A stretch of 34,228 nucleotides of DNA from Candidatus Omnitrophota bacterium (lineage in GTDB: Bacteria > Omnitrophota > Gorgyraeia > S143-82): positions 1-34,228 of the forward strand of contig JALVWL010000169.1 of NCBI GenBank assembly GCA_027034965.1. Direction: 5' to 3'. The position numbers were made by a program, and so were the translations under genes. Below the pieces are notes generated by a model, which worked only from the letters and a program-made list of their open reading frames with translations, had not been told where the DNA came from and searched no databases. Each line of letters opens with the position of its first letter. Positions within the stretch are counted from its first letter, which is position 1. This document shows, one piece after another, positions 25,175 to 33,501 of the stretch.

Positions 25175-26023
25175 TCATTGCGCGTTTATTATTTCTATTA
25201 TTTCTTTAGTTATATTTGCCTGCCTTGCCTTGTGATAGGACAACATCAGCGTATGCAGCATCTTGTCTGCGGCATCTGTTGCAGACTTCATCGCCATCAT
25301 CCTAGATAACTCTTCGGCTGCCCGCGACTCCATAAGCGTCTGATTTACCTGAGATGCGACATACTCCTTGACTACACCACTTAATACCGTCTCTTCGTCT
25401 GGTTCAAATATAAAATTGGGGTTATAACCCGATGCATTATCCGAGACATCCCCTAGAGGCAATACCTCCAATTCCCTTATATTACCCAGGATATGGCCTT
25501 TAAACTCGCTATAGAGGATATAGAACGCGTCTAATTCTCTATTTATAAATTTCTCCACAACCTCCTGCTGGAGTTGATCCAGGAATTGGTTAAGGGCCTC
25601 TCTATCGTCTATCTTATTCAGAAAGAGTCCAAGTTTTTCCGGATGCCTCTGCTGAACATATTTTAATATCTTCTTCCCAACAGGGATAACGACCAGATCT
25701 TTTCCGCTGTTTCTGGCAATGAAATTTTCAAGACCTCGATTGACATTCGTATTAAAGTTCCCGCACAGGCCCTTATCGCTTCCGATTACCGCCACCCATA
25801 TCGCCTTTTTATCTTTTCTTGGTTGGAGCAATGGATGATAAGACTTCAGATCTCTGGCAATCTCTTCCATTAAGAGTTTCATTCTCTCAAAATATGTCTT
25901 CCCATGTAGTGCTGCTGCTTCTAATTTTTTCAATCTGGTCAGGGCAACGACCTGCATTGCCTTTACTATCTTTTTGGTCTTCTCTACGGCCTGTGCACGC
26001 TGTTTTATCTGTCTTACATTCAT
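25175..26023 (-). CDS. atpG: F-type ATP synthase subunit gamma
   Basis: The central stalk protein, 282 residues from the ATG at 26023. It starts MNVRQIKQRAQAVEKTKKIV, has the conserved GSDKGLCGNFN motif, and ends with the coiled-coil segment RMMAMKSATDAADKMLHTL. The open frame runs on to 26053, but those ten extra residues come from an A/T-rich repeat-like spacer, while AAGGTGA lies 5 nt before the chosen ATG. Gamma rotates inside the alpha/beta hexamer and couples it to the c ring. Confidence 0.96.
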   Translation of the reverse strand: MNVRQIKQRAQAVEKTKKIVKAMQVVALTRLKKLEAAALHGKTYFERMKLLMEEIARDLKSYHPLLQPRKDKKAIWVAVIGSDKGLCGNFNTNVNRGLENFIARNSGKDLVVIPVGKKILKYVQQRHPEKLGLFLNKIDDREALNQFLDQLQQEVVEKFINRELDAFYILYSEFKGHILGNIRELEVLPLGDVSDNASGYNPNFIFEPDEETVLSGVVKEYVASQVNQTLMESRAAEELSRMMAMKSATDAADKMLHTLMLSYHKARQANITKEIIEIINAQ

Positions 26024-26034
26024 ATAATCACCTT

Positions 26035-26072
26035 CAAAAACTAAAAACCACAACTAAAAGCTCAAAACCATC
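26035..26072. repeat. A-rich spacer between atpA and atpG sharing a 19-nt word with repeat copy A
   Basis: The word AAAACTAAAAACCACAACT occurs here on the plus strand and, on the opposite strand, in the right tail of repeat copy A near 4580-4600. The text around it (CTCAAAACC-like words) also resembles the flank of copy B at 33525-33566. The 66-nt spacer is long for this tightly packed operon. Low complexity makes chance similarity possible. Confidence 0.4.
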
Positions 26073-26089
26073 AATCTTTAAAATCGTAA

Positions 26090-27607
26090 TCACTTCAAAA
26101 ATCCGGATTTGAATTCCTCTACTGCCTTCTTAATCTGGGCATCCAGGTCCTCAGATATCTCTTTCTTTGATTCTATCTCATCAAGGATCTGTTTGTAATC
26201 CGTCTTCAAAGCCGCAAGCCATGCCTCTTCAAATTCTTTAATCCTCTCCATAGGGATATCGTCAAGATAACCATTAACCCCGACATAGAGCACCATAACC
26301 TCTTCGGCCAGAGACATTGGCTTGTACTGACCTTGTTTCAATATCTCTACTAACCTGCGGCCCCTTTCAAGCTGGGCAATAGTCGCCTTATCCAGTTCTG
26401 TACCAAACTGAGCAAAGGCCTCCATCTCTCTATACTGGGCCAGATCAAGGCGCAGTCTGCCTGCCACCTGTTTCATCGCCTTTACCTGGGCATTTCCTCC
26501 TACCCTCGAAACAGAGAGACCAACATTGATAGCCGGCCTTATTCCCTGATAGAAGAGATTGGTTTCAAGGTATATCTGCCCATCTGTAATAGAAATCACA
26601 TTAGTAGGGATATAGGTAGTTACGTCGCCTGCCTGGGTCTCAATAATAGGCAAGGCAGTCAAGGAACCACCTCCCTTTGCATCGCTGTATTTACAAGCGC
26701 GCTCTAGTAAACGAGAATGGGCATAAAATATGTCCCCAGGATATGCCTCTCGTCCTGGAGGCCTCCTGAGAAGAAGGGACATCTCTCTATATGCCTGGGC
26801 GTGTTTAGTCAAATCATCGTATATAATAAGGGCGTGGCGGCCTGTCTCTAGAAACTCTTCGGCCATAGCACAACCCGCATAAGGGGCAATATAAAGCAAA
26901 GGTGCGGGTTCGCTCGCCCCAGCTGCAACAATTATCGTATAGTCCATAGCCCCAAATCGTTCAAGTGTCTTGACTATATTAGCAATAGTAGAATTCTTCT
27001 GGCCGATGGCAACATACACGCAAACCACACCTTTACCTTTTTGGTTTATTATCGTATCAATGGCAATAGCAGTCTTACCGGTCTGACGGTCGCCAATAAT
27101 AAGCTCTCTCTGTCCGCGGCCTATGGGTATCATTGCATCGATTGCCTTGATACCCGTCTGAAGCGGTTCTTTAACCGGCTGACGCTCGATTACTCCAGGG
27201 GCTATCCTTTCGATAGGCCTGAACCTATCTGATTTTACCTCTCCTTTACCGTCTATAGGCATACCCAGGGGATTTACCACCCTGCCGATAAGTCCATCTC
27301 CAACCGGAACCTCGGCTATCCTTCCAGTACAGCGAACTTCATCTCCTTCAAGGACATCGCTATCATCACCGAATAGACAGACGCCGACGCTCTCTTCCTC
27401 TAGATTGAGGACCATACCGTATATATCTTGTTTCGGGAAATAGACTAGCTCGCCTGACATAGCATCTTCAAGTCCATATACACGTGCAATACCATCCCCA
27501 ACCTCGAGGACCTTCCCTACCTGGGCAAGGTCATAGGTCTGAGAAAATGACTCTAATCTAGACTTGATAACCGAACTAATCTCCTCCGGATTGATTTTGA
27601 TTGTCAT
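26090..27607 (-). CDS. atpA: F-type ATP synthase subunit alpha
   Basis: A 505-residue subunit from the ATG at 27607. It contains the P-loop GDRQTGKTAIAIDTI, VYVAIGQKNSTIANI, the ALIIYDDLTKHAQAYREMSL Walker B region and SVSRVGGNAQ with the arginine-finger region. The open frame extends upstream to 27667, but the ATG at 27607 overlaps the atpH stop as ATGA and has GGGAGGAG 8 nt upstream. Alpha alternates with beta in the F1 head and binds non-catalytic nucleotides. Confidence 0.97.
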   Translation of the reverse strand: MTIKINPEEISSVIKSRLESFSQTYDLAQVGKVLEVGDGIARVYGLEDAMSGELVYFPKQDIYGMVLNLEEESVGVCLFGDDSDVLEGDEVRCTGRIAEVPVGDGLIGRVVNPLGMPIDGKGEVKSDRFRPIERIAPGVIERQPVKEPLQTGIKAIDAMIPIGRGQRELIIGDRQTGKTAIAIDTIINQKGKGVVCVYVAIGQKNSTIANIVKTLERFGAMDYTIIVAAGASEPAPLLYIAPYAGCAMAEEFLETGRHALIIYDDLTKHAQAYREMSLLLRRPPGREAYPGDIFYAHSRLLERACKYSDAKGGGSLTALPIIETQAGDVTTYIPTNVISITDGQIYLETNLFYQGIRPAINVGLSVSRVGGNAQVKAMKQVAGRLRLDLAQYREMEAFAQFGTELDKATIAQLERGRRLVEILKQGQYKPMSLAEEVMVLYVGVNGYLDDIPMERIKEFEEAWLAALKTDYKQILDEIESKKEISEDLDAQIKKAVEEFKSGFLK

Positions 27608-28146
27608 CGCGTCAACTCCTCCCTTAAAAGTTCCAGCCTTTTGGCAATAGAGCCATCGTAAAGCCAACCCTTATAGTAAACCTTTATGCCGCCGATAATA
27701 GCCTCATCAACAGACTCCTTGAGCTCAATCCACCTTCCTAGATAAGAACCCCATATATGCAGGAATAGCTGCCTTTCGGAATCAGACAATGGTCTGGCAG
27801 TAACCAACTCAACGTCTATTCGGTGATGGAATGTATTATAGAAAACCAAAAATTTCGAATAGATCTCCTTAAAGAAACGAATCCTCTTCTTCTCCAAGAG
27901 GATAAATAAAAACCAGGCGATTGCATAATTGAGAGAAAACCTATCCACCACCTCCTGGATCAAGGCCTTTCTCTCTGATTCAGGGATAACAGGGACAGAA
28001 AGCCAATACAGAAACCCTGAATCAAGGTCAGTAATTGCCTTTATAAGGTCCAGTCCCGCCTTTATATCCTCTATAATAGAATGCTCCTTGCTGTAGTCAA
28101 ACAAGGCCTCGGCGTACTTCTCTGCAATAACAAATTTGTCATCCAT
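27604..28146 (-). CDS. atpH: F-type ATP synthase subunit delta
   Basis: This 180-residue protein begins with the delta/OSCP pattern IAEKYAEALFDYSKE, has a helical N-terminal domain, and ends with GGIKVYYKGWLYDGSIAKRLELLREEL, the conserved GG[I/V] x10 D xS region of the family. Delta holds the peripheral stalk to the F1 head. Position between atpF and atpA is canonical, with a 4-nt overlap into atpA. Confidence 0.95.
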   Translation of the reverse strand: MDDKFVIAEKYAEALFDYSKEHSIIEDIKAGLDLIKAITDLDSGFLYWLSVPVIPESERKALIQEVVDRFSLNYAIAWFLFILLEKKRIRFFKEIYSKFLVFYNTFHHRIDVELVTARPLSDSERQLFLHIWGSYLGRWIELKESVDEAIIGGIKVYYKGWLYDGSIAKRLELLREELTR

Positions 28147-28160
28147 AACAAAAAGTCACC

Positions 28161-28640
28161 TTATCTCTCAACAATGCCTTCTATTGCCTCTCGAATTATC
28201 TGTTCATGCTCTTCCGGACGAACCTCTCTGCGTAATATCTTAGATGCCACCTCAATAGAGATGTTCACCACCTCTTCTCTTAAGGCCTCCTTTGCACGCT
28301 TTACCTGTTCGGCTATCTCGGAATTGGCATCCTCTATCAACCTCTGCATCTCCTCCTTGGTCTTCAGGACCTGTTCACGATAATAGGCATCGGCCGCCTG
28401 TTCGGCCTTGCGCCTTATAATCTCTGCATCCTCTTTGGCCTTATGGACCATCTCCTGGGCAGCACGGCGATTCGCCTCCGCCTCTGATAACAATTTCTGC
28501 GCACCCTCAAGGTCTGATTTGACCTTATTTATACGTTCATCAAGCATATCCTGAAGCGGCCGATAGAGAAGCTTTGCCATCAAGAACATCAAGAGCAAAA
28601 AGCTTATTACCTGAACAATAAGCGTCGCATTTAGGTTCAT
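28161..28640 (-). CDS. atpF: F-type ATP synthase subunit b
   Basis: The 159-residue protein has one N-terminal membrane span (about residues 6-24), then the typical LLYRPLQDMLDERINKVKSD and a long charged helix that dimerises to form the peripheral stalk. Only one b-type gene is present, so a homodimer is expected rather than b/b'. AAAGGAGG precedes the ATG. It lies between atpE and atpH. Confidence 0.95.
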   Translation of the reverse strand: MNLNATLIVQVISFLLLMFLMAKLLYRPLQDMLDERINKVKSDLEGAQKLLSEAEANRRAAQEMVHKAKEDAEIIRRKAEQAADAYYREQVLKTKEEMQRLIEDANSEIAEQVKRAKEALREEVVNISIEVASKILRREVRPEEHEQIIREAIEGIVER

Positions 28641-28674
28641 ACGCCTCCTTTTAGGATATAGCGGTCTGTACTAG

Positions 28675-28956
28675 TTATCCCTTTACAACAAAAATCAAGA
28701 GCAGTGCTATTACCAGGGAATATATGCCCGTAGACTCTGCAATAGCATCGGCCAATAACATAGTCCTGGTAAGCACACCCTGAAGCTCTGGCTGACGTGC
28801 AATACCCTCACAGGCCTTACCACCGACAAATCCCTCACCAATACCAGGACCAATAGCACCGATTCCCATACACAGACCCGCACCCAATAAACATGCGGCC
28901 CTTATAACCGTAGAACTAGTTATAGCTGCTGTCTGTACTGCCTGTTCCACTGCCAT
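28675..28956 (-). CDS. atpE: F-type ATP synthase subunit c with Na+-type, two-carboxylate site
   Basis: A 93-residue two-span hairpin with the polar loop ARQPE. Span 2 carries AIAESTGIYSLV, where Glu74, Ser75, Thr76 and Tyr79 match Glu65, Ser66, Thr67 and Tyr70 of the sodium-binding c subunit of Ilyobacter tartaricus. In span 1, the position of its Gln32 is Glu41 (GPGIGEGF). A Glu at this place plus the Glu of span 2 is the two-carboxylate arrangement known from Fusobacterium nucleatum. The ring is therefore predicted to move Na+, although this sequence alone cannot prove ion choice. An unusual feature is a cysteine-containing span 1 (Cys22, Cys29, Cys49). Confidence 0.96.
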   Translation of the reverse strand: MAVEQAVQTAAITSSTVIRAACLLGAGLCMGIGAIGPGIGEGFVGGKACEGIARQPELQGVLTRTMLLADAIAESTGIYSLVIALLLIFVVKG

Positions 28957-29005
28957 CTCTCCCTCCTTTTTAAGGCCTACAAAAGTAAACGTATACCAGG
29001 ATCTT

Positions 29006-29707
29006 TTACCTCAACACACTTATATAGGCGGCAGCCAGCAATGCAAATACAAATGCTTGAATCGCGCCCACAAATACATCAAAAAAGCCCTTTAAAAGCG
29101 GCATCATAAACAGAAGAAACACAATGCCCGTACTTCCCAGCAATTTAAGAACAATTACTGGAATAAGATTTACCACGATACCACCTGCGTATATATTCCC
29201 AAACAAACGAAAGGAGTGGGAAATAAGCTTACCGAGTTCAGATATAATGTTCGAGGGCAACAAAAATGGAAATGGCTCGACATACATCTTCAGATATCCT
29301 CCAATTCCTTTATACATAATAGAAGAGCTATGGGCTACAATAAAGGCAAGCAGACCCAGACCAAGACAGGTATTTAAATCAGCTGTCGGTGACTCAAGGC
29401 CTGGGATAAGGGATATCCAGTTCGAAAATAAGACAAAAAGAAACAGGGTTAGAATAAACGGAACAAATCTTTCCGCACCTTCTCCTATCGTCTCAACGGT
29501 TAGATTATAAAAGGCCTCATATATAATCTCGACAAAAGCCTGAAACCTGGAAGGTATCTTACGGAGCTTATAACTCACCACAGAGGCAACTATGAGGAGG
29601 AAAAGGCATATCGCCCAGGTAGTAAATATTGTCGTGGGATTTACCTGGACAATACCTATATAAGGTATCGCTATATCGATGGTCTTTATAACTCCAAACT
29701 CCCCCAT
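29006..29707 (-). CDS. atpB: F-type ATP synthase subunit a
   Basis: This 233-residue membrane protein has five to six spans. The essential arginine is Arg167 in SHSFRLFGNIYAG, preceded by SNIISELGKLI, and the C terminus has QAFVFALLAAAYIS, all typical for subunit a. It provides the ion half-channels beside the c ring. Its order before atpE and after the small atpI gene is canonical. GAGGGG lies just before the ATG. Confidence 0.96.
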   Translation of the reverse strand: MGEFGVIKTIDIAIPYIGIVQVNPTTIFTTWAICLFLLIVASVVSYKLRKIPSRFQAFVEIIYEAFYNLTVETIGEGAERFVPFILTLFLFVLFSNWISLIPGLESPTADLNTCLGLGLLAFIVAHSSSIMYKGIGGYLKMYVEPFPFLLPSNIISELGKLISHSFRLFGNIYAGGIVVNLIPVIVLKLLGSTGIVFLLFMMPLLKGFFDVFVGAIQAFVFALLAAAYISVLR

Positions 29708-29768
29708 TCGCCCCTCATCTAGAAAAGGTTATAACAACACTGTCAGCCTATATCACCTGATATTATAC

Positions 29769-30170
29769 TCAAAATTTTCCTATAAGGCTATAGATAAATA
29801 TACCTATTCTTACCGATAACAATCCTAGGCCAGCAGATAATAGATAAACAATGCCGCCGTAGCTGCCGCATAGATATAAGAATATCCCCATCATCAGAAA
29901 TCTGAAGGCATACCCACCTATAACCGGTAGGAACAGCCGCTTCACACTAGGAGAATAATCCTTCACAAGCAATTCGAGTTGATATCGCAAGAGGAGAAAG
30001 TTAAGTATGGATACCAAGCTCCCCAAAAAGTAGGCAGCGCCAATCTTCCAGCCAACAGCTACAGATAAAACAACACCTATAATGGCTATAGCATAACCCG
30101 TAAAACGCAAGACATCTGAGACACAGGCATTAACCTCATTTTTCTGACTCGAGAATAAGCCTATAGACAC
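29769..30170 (-). CDS. atpI: ATP synthase subunit I (AtpI-like)
   Basis: About 133 residues with four membrane spans, including GWKIGAAYFLGSLVSILNFLLL, which is typical of the AtpI/Atp1 family located before atpB. AtpI helps assemble the c ring, and with AtpZ has been implicated in divalent cation transport. The open frame begins with TTG at 30185. GTG at 30170 is preferred because GGAGG lies 8 nt upstream of it. Either start overlaps the end of atpZ, a sign of coupled translation. Confidence 0.82.
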   Translation of the reverse strand: MSIGLFSSQKNEVNACVSDVLRFTGYAIAIIGVVLSVAVGWKIGAAYFLGSLVSILNFLLLRYQLELLVKDYSPSVKRLFLPVIGGYAFRFLMMGIFLYLCGSYGGIVYLLSAGLGLLSVRIGIFIYSLIGKF

Positions 30171-30375
30171 TAAATGCACCTCCAATTATCCCCAATATCA
30201 AACCTATTAGAGAAAATAAGGGAATGGTCTTGAAAAATTTATCTAATTTCATACCAAGAAATCCTCCAAGCAGTACACAAAAGATAAATTGCAAACCTAT
30301 CTGGGAGATGAGGGCAAAATACTTGAAAGTCGATTTTATATCAGATTGTTCTTTATCCCTATCTAATGAAGACAT
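30136..30375 (-). CDS. atpZ: ATP synthase accessory protein AtpZ
   Basis: A 79-residue protein with two membrane spans (about residues 17-41 and 51-70) in the AtpZ pattern: GLQFIFCVLLGGFLGMKLDK, then PLFSLIGLILGIIGGAFSVYRLI. AtpZ occurs at the head of many sodium or anaerobe ATP synthase operons and forms a complex with AtpI. It overlaps the epsilon gene by 17 nt and the atpI gene by about 35 nt. Confidence 0.88.
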   Translation of the reverse strand: MSSLDRDKEQSDIKSTFKYFALISQIGLQFIFCVLLGGFLGMKLDKFFKTIPLFSLIGLILGIIGGAFSVYRLILESEK

Positions 30376-30589
30376 CTATAGAATTATCCTTCACTTTTAC
30401 CACACCCCTTGTAACCTCGATAGAAAAGCCATCTGCTCCAGAGACCTTCAAAGTCCCCTTTCTCAAGATGCCGACCATAGGACTGTGATGCTCCATCACA
30501 ACAACGTCGCCACCCTCAAGGGGCAGGAAAACACTGTCTCCCTTTCCCTGCCATACCACCTTCTCATTGTCGGCTATCAGAACATCCAT
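30359..30589 (-). CDS. atpC: F-type ATP synthase subunit epsilon, N-terminal domain only, at the operon head
   Basis: Translation gives the beta-sandwich domain of epsilon: VVWQGKGDSVFLPLEGGDVV, HHSPMVGILRKGTLKV and VTRGVVKVKDNSIDVFI match the family's V..gE...v.lP...G..gil..H.p....L..G...v pattern. At 76 residues it lacks the whole C-terminal helical domain (usual length 130-140) that inhibits ATP hydrolysis. It precedes atpZ instead of following atpD. ATG at 30589 (GGGGG 5 nt upstream) is preferred over GTG at 30595. The sandwich alone is enough to bind gamma and the c ring. Confidence 0.85.
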   Translation of the reverse strand: MDVLIADNEKVVWQGKGDSVFLPLEGGDVVVMEHHSPMVGILRKGTLKVSGADGFSIEVTRGVVKVKDNSIDVFIR

Positions 30590-30621
30590 ATCCACCCCCT
30601 TATATTAACCGGAAGCATATC

Positions 30622-31494
30622 TTATTTACTATAACTTTTGTAATAATACGAACCACTGCCTTTACGGCCAGGGATGTAATTTATTATACCATTAAGGACA
30701 AAAAAGACCTTACTGCACCTGGAATCTTTTAAGAGCTGTACTGCGTGCCTCACACTACCACGAGGAGTCCTATTCATCGCAGTTACAACTATCGCCGCAT
30801 CAACAAAAGGCGCCAATATCCGTGCATCCGAAAACATCCTCACCGGAGAACTGTCGACAAATACAAAATCAAAGCGATCCCTCAATTCATAAAAGAGTTT
30901 AGCCATAACATCCTGTGATATACGTGAAAGCGGAATCTTCTGTCCCCTTGGCAGGATATAGAGACCATCGACCTCTGTCGCCACTATCGCTGAATCAATT
31001 GGCTCGTTATTCAACAGGACATCCGCCAATCCCATTAACTTTGACTCAGGCAGATCAAGGTAGGTCAATGAGGTCTTTAGTGCCCTGAAATCTGCATCAA
31101 GATAAAGGACTTTTCTACCCAAATACCTGCTTATCACTATGGCCTGATTTAGAGAGAAAACTGTCTTGCCCTCCCCTGGTGAAGCGCTAGTTACCAAAAA
31201 GACCTTTGCTCCACCAGAATCCAAGGAAGAGGCAATGTGCCTCAATTCCTCTACCATAGAAGGCCCTATTTCATAATAAGAAAATATATTAGGAGAGACC
31301 TCTCCGAAAAGGATCTTCGGATAAGAAACACCTGAAATCACCTGCGCCTTGGTATCTAGTTTCGAGGCATTCTCTTGAGATATGGTCTCAGAGGCCTCCT
31401 GCACAAGATCTGTTTTCTTCTTTTTTCTATTCTTATCGCCCCCACTATCTCCACCACCGCTCATCTTTCGCAGTGCGTCTGTTATCCTTCCCAT
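30622..31494 (-). CDS. Tyrosine autokinase (BY-kinase), XrtA-associated type
   Basis: The 290-residue cytoplasmic protein starts GRITDALRKM. It has a linker of about 70 residues and then a P-loop domain: Walker A SASPGEGKT, Walker A' VLYLDADFR, and Walker B DFVFVDSSP. It ends in a tyrosine cluster (YYYKSY), the autophosphorylation tail of BY-kinases. Such kinases pair with Wzz-type chain-length proteins to control capsule or exopolysaccharide synthesis. The membrane part is separate (32281-33471). The gene overlaps the upstream ATPase by 13 nt. Confidence 0.9.
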   Translation of the reverse strand: MGRITDALRKMSGGGDSGGDKNRKKKKTDLVQEASETISQENASKLDTKAQVISGVSYPKILFGEVSPNIFSYYEIGPSMVEELRHIASSLDSGGAKVFLVTSASPGEGKTVFSLNQAIVISRYLGRKVLYLDADFRALKTSLTYLDLPESKLMGLADVLLNNEPIDSAIVATEVDGLYILPRGQKIPLSRISQDVMAKLFYELRDRFDFVFVDSSPVRMFSDARILAPFVDAAIVVTAMNRTPRGSVRHAVQLLKDSRCSKVFFVLNGIINYIPGRKGSGSYYYKSYSK

Positions 31495-32321
31495 AAAGAC
31501 TCTCCTAACTTTACATCATATCCCATCTCAGTCAAGACCTCTTCTACTGTAGAAACTGATATAGGTCGTTCCTGTCTGGCAAATCCTGTAATCAAAGAAT
31601 TATCCGCAATAAGATTCATCAATCGTGGGACACCGTTAGAGGCCCTTGCAATCAACTCTATGGCCTCTACTGTAAAGATATTGTCAGGGTTTCCACCTGA
31701 ACGACGTAATCTGTGCTGTATATAAGAACAGGCCTCATTATGTGACAAGAAAGACAGATGATAATGTAAAAACACCCTCTGCTTAAGCTGACGCATATCT
31801 CTGCGCAATAGCAGGTCTTTCAATTCAGGTTGACCCACCAGGACTATCTGGAGTAATTTTTCGGTCTCCGTCTCAAGGTTTGTCAGCATCCTCACCTCTT
31901 CAAGGACTCCCGGAGAAAGATTCTGAGCCTCATCTATAATCAAGACTACTGTTTTGGCTAAACGTCTTTGTTCTATAAGATAGTCATAAAGAAGGCGAAT
32001 CATCCTTGCCTTAGAATAGGATTGCTTATGAGGAATATCTAGATCCATCAATATTGTCTCCATCAACTGTTTGGGGGATAAGAAGGTATTAAAGATTAGA
32101 ACCACATCAAAAGACGAGCCCAGAGAGTCTATAAATTTCCTCACCACCGTAGTCTTTCCTGCCCCTACCTCTCCTGTCAATACGACCATACCCTTCCTCT
32201 GCTTCACTGAATACATTAGCCTGGAAAGCGCCTCTTCGTGGCCTTCAGAAAAGAAAAACAGAGAAGGATCCGGGGTCAGATTAAATGGATTTCTTTCTAG
32301 ATCGTAGAATTTTTCGAACAT
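31482..32321 (-). CDS. ExeA/GspA-like AAA ATPase of exopolysaccharide clusters
   Basis: The protein begins MFEKFYDLERNPFNLTPDPS, the signature start of the ExeA-like/XrtA-associated ATPases. It has Walker A GEVGAGKTT, Walker B VVLIIDEAQNL, and sensor-type VGQPEL, followed by an arginine-rich C-terminal helical domain with GVPRLMNLIAD. The open frame extends to 32363, with ATGs at 32363, 32342 and 32321; 32321 is chosen because it gives the canonical N terminus. The three-gene order chain-length protein, ATPase, kinase is the one seen in XrtA/PEP-CTERM polysaccharide loci, but no exosortase is in view. Confidence 0.87.
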   Translation of the reverse strand: MFEKFYDLERNPFNLTPDPSLFFFSEGHEEALSRLMYSVKQRKGMVVLTGEVGAGKTTVVRKFIDSLGSSFDVVLIFNTFLSPKQLMETILMDLDIPHKQSYSKARMIRLLYDYLIEQRRLAKTVVLIIDEAQNLSPGVLEEVRMLTNLETETEKLLQIVLVGQPELKDLLLRRDMRQLKQRVFLHYHLSFLSHNEACSYIQHRLRRSGGNPDNIFTVEAIELIARASNGVPRLMNLIADNSLITGFARQERPISVSTVEEVLTEMGYDVKLGESLWEG

Positions 32322-33471
32322 CTCTTTCCAGTTCCTCTTCATTAAACCTGGATAGTTCTCCAATTACCTTACCCATAGGCGTCAGATAACTTTTTGCATC
32401 CTGAACCCCCTTAAATGAGGTATCCAGGAGCTCTGATAATATCATCAGGAAAAAGCCAAGCGCTGCACCCAATACCACACCAAAGACCGTATATTTTATT
32501 CGATTAGGCCTTACAGGTTTTGTGGGCACCCTTGGAGGATCCAATACTCTAAACTTCAATCCCTGCTTAGAAGACTCAAGGCTCTGAGTAATCTTGGCCG
32601 TCTCTAATCTCTTCTTCAACATTGCGTATATCTCTTCATTAATCCTCTTATCCTTCTCAATAGCATCTGCCTCATCATCCAGATTATCGGCAGAAGACTT
32701 TATCTTATCGTACTCTACCATTAGGTCCCTATAAACCTTTTTCTCCTGCTCGGTCCTTGGAGTGGCAGAAGATATCTTCTTAATATTTTCCTCTTCTTTC
32801 TTCAATTCCTGTTCTAGTTTTGCTATCTTGTTTCTCAGTTCTATGACCAGGGGATGTTTTTCAGTAGAATCGATTAACAAGTCTTGCAACTTCTTTTTAT
32901 ATTTCTTCAATTCATCCTGTTTTATCCTATATTTGTAGAGGGCAATTTGATTTTTGATAAACTCTATGGCTGTGGTCGTCTCCTTTCCTTGAGACTCCAG
33001 GTTCTGGGATATAAAGTTGTCAGCTACAATCTTGACCACATCCCTTACCATAACCGGATCCTTCCCCCTGAAGGAGATACGCACCACATTGCCACCCTTA
33101 GGCATTGAAACGTATATATTTTTCCTAAACTCTCTCACCAGGTCCTCGAGATCCTCTTGGGTATATATACGTTTATCCAGGCCAAGCTCTTTTATAAGAT
33201 TGACCATACTGTTCCAGGACAATATCTGCTCCTTAGTAGTGGGCAGACGATTGTGCACACTACTCGAAACCGCCAAGCCACTTATAAGTGGGTTCATAAG
33301 CTTTTGTTCCTCAACCAAGATAAGTGTAGAGGCAACGTACTCTTTAGGGATAAAACCACTCCCTATAAATGCGCCGATCCCAACAATAAACATCGGCACT
33401 ATAACAAGCCACTTCCTCCGCCATAGCAGATTCAGATAGGCAAATATATTAAGCCCCTGCGTTATCTCCAT
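32281..33471 (-). CDS. Wzz/GNVR polysaccharide chain-length determinant
   Basis: A 396-residue membrane protein from ATG 33471 (GGGAG 5 nt upstream; the frame also has a GTG at 33477). It has a cytoplasmic start, a first span at about residues 20-42 (WLVIVPMFIVGIGAFIGSGF), a long periplasmic coiled-coil (about 170-300), the proline-rich motif PPRVPTKPVRPN, and a second span at about 325-345. Such PCP proteins set polymer length and activate the partner tyrosine kinase, which is encoded two genes downstream. It is the first gene after the repeat-bearing gap. Confidence 0.9.
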   Translation of the reverse strand: MEITQGLNIFAYLNLLWRRKWLVIVPMFIVGIGAFIGSGFIPKEYVASTLILVEEQKLMNPLISGLAVSSSVHNRLPTTKEQILSWNSMVNLIKELGLDKRIYTQEDLEDLVREFRKNIYVSMPKGGNVVRISFRGKDPVMVRDVVKIVADNFISQNLESQGKETTTAIEFIKNQIALYKYRIKQDELKKYKKKLQDLLIDSTEKHPLVIELRNKIAKLEQELKKEEENIKKISSATPRTEQEKKVYRDLMVEYDKIKSSADNLDDEADAIEKDKRINEEIYAMLKKRLETAKITQSLESSKQGLKFRVLDPPRVPTKPVRPNRIKYTVFGVVLGAALGFFLMILSELLDTSFKGVQDAKSYLTPMGKVIGELSRFNEEELERDVRKILRSRKKSI

Positions 33472-33501
33472 AAGCACTCCCTATTTTCTAGACATTTTAA
33501 A

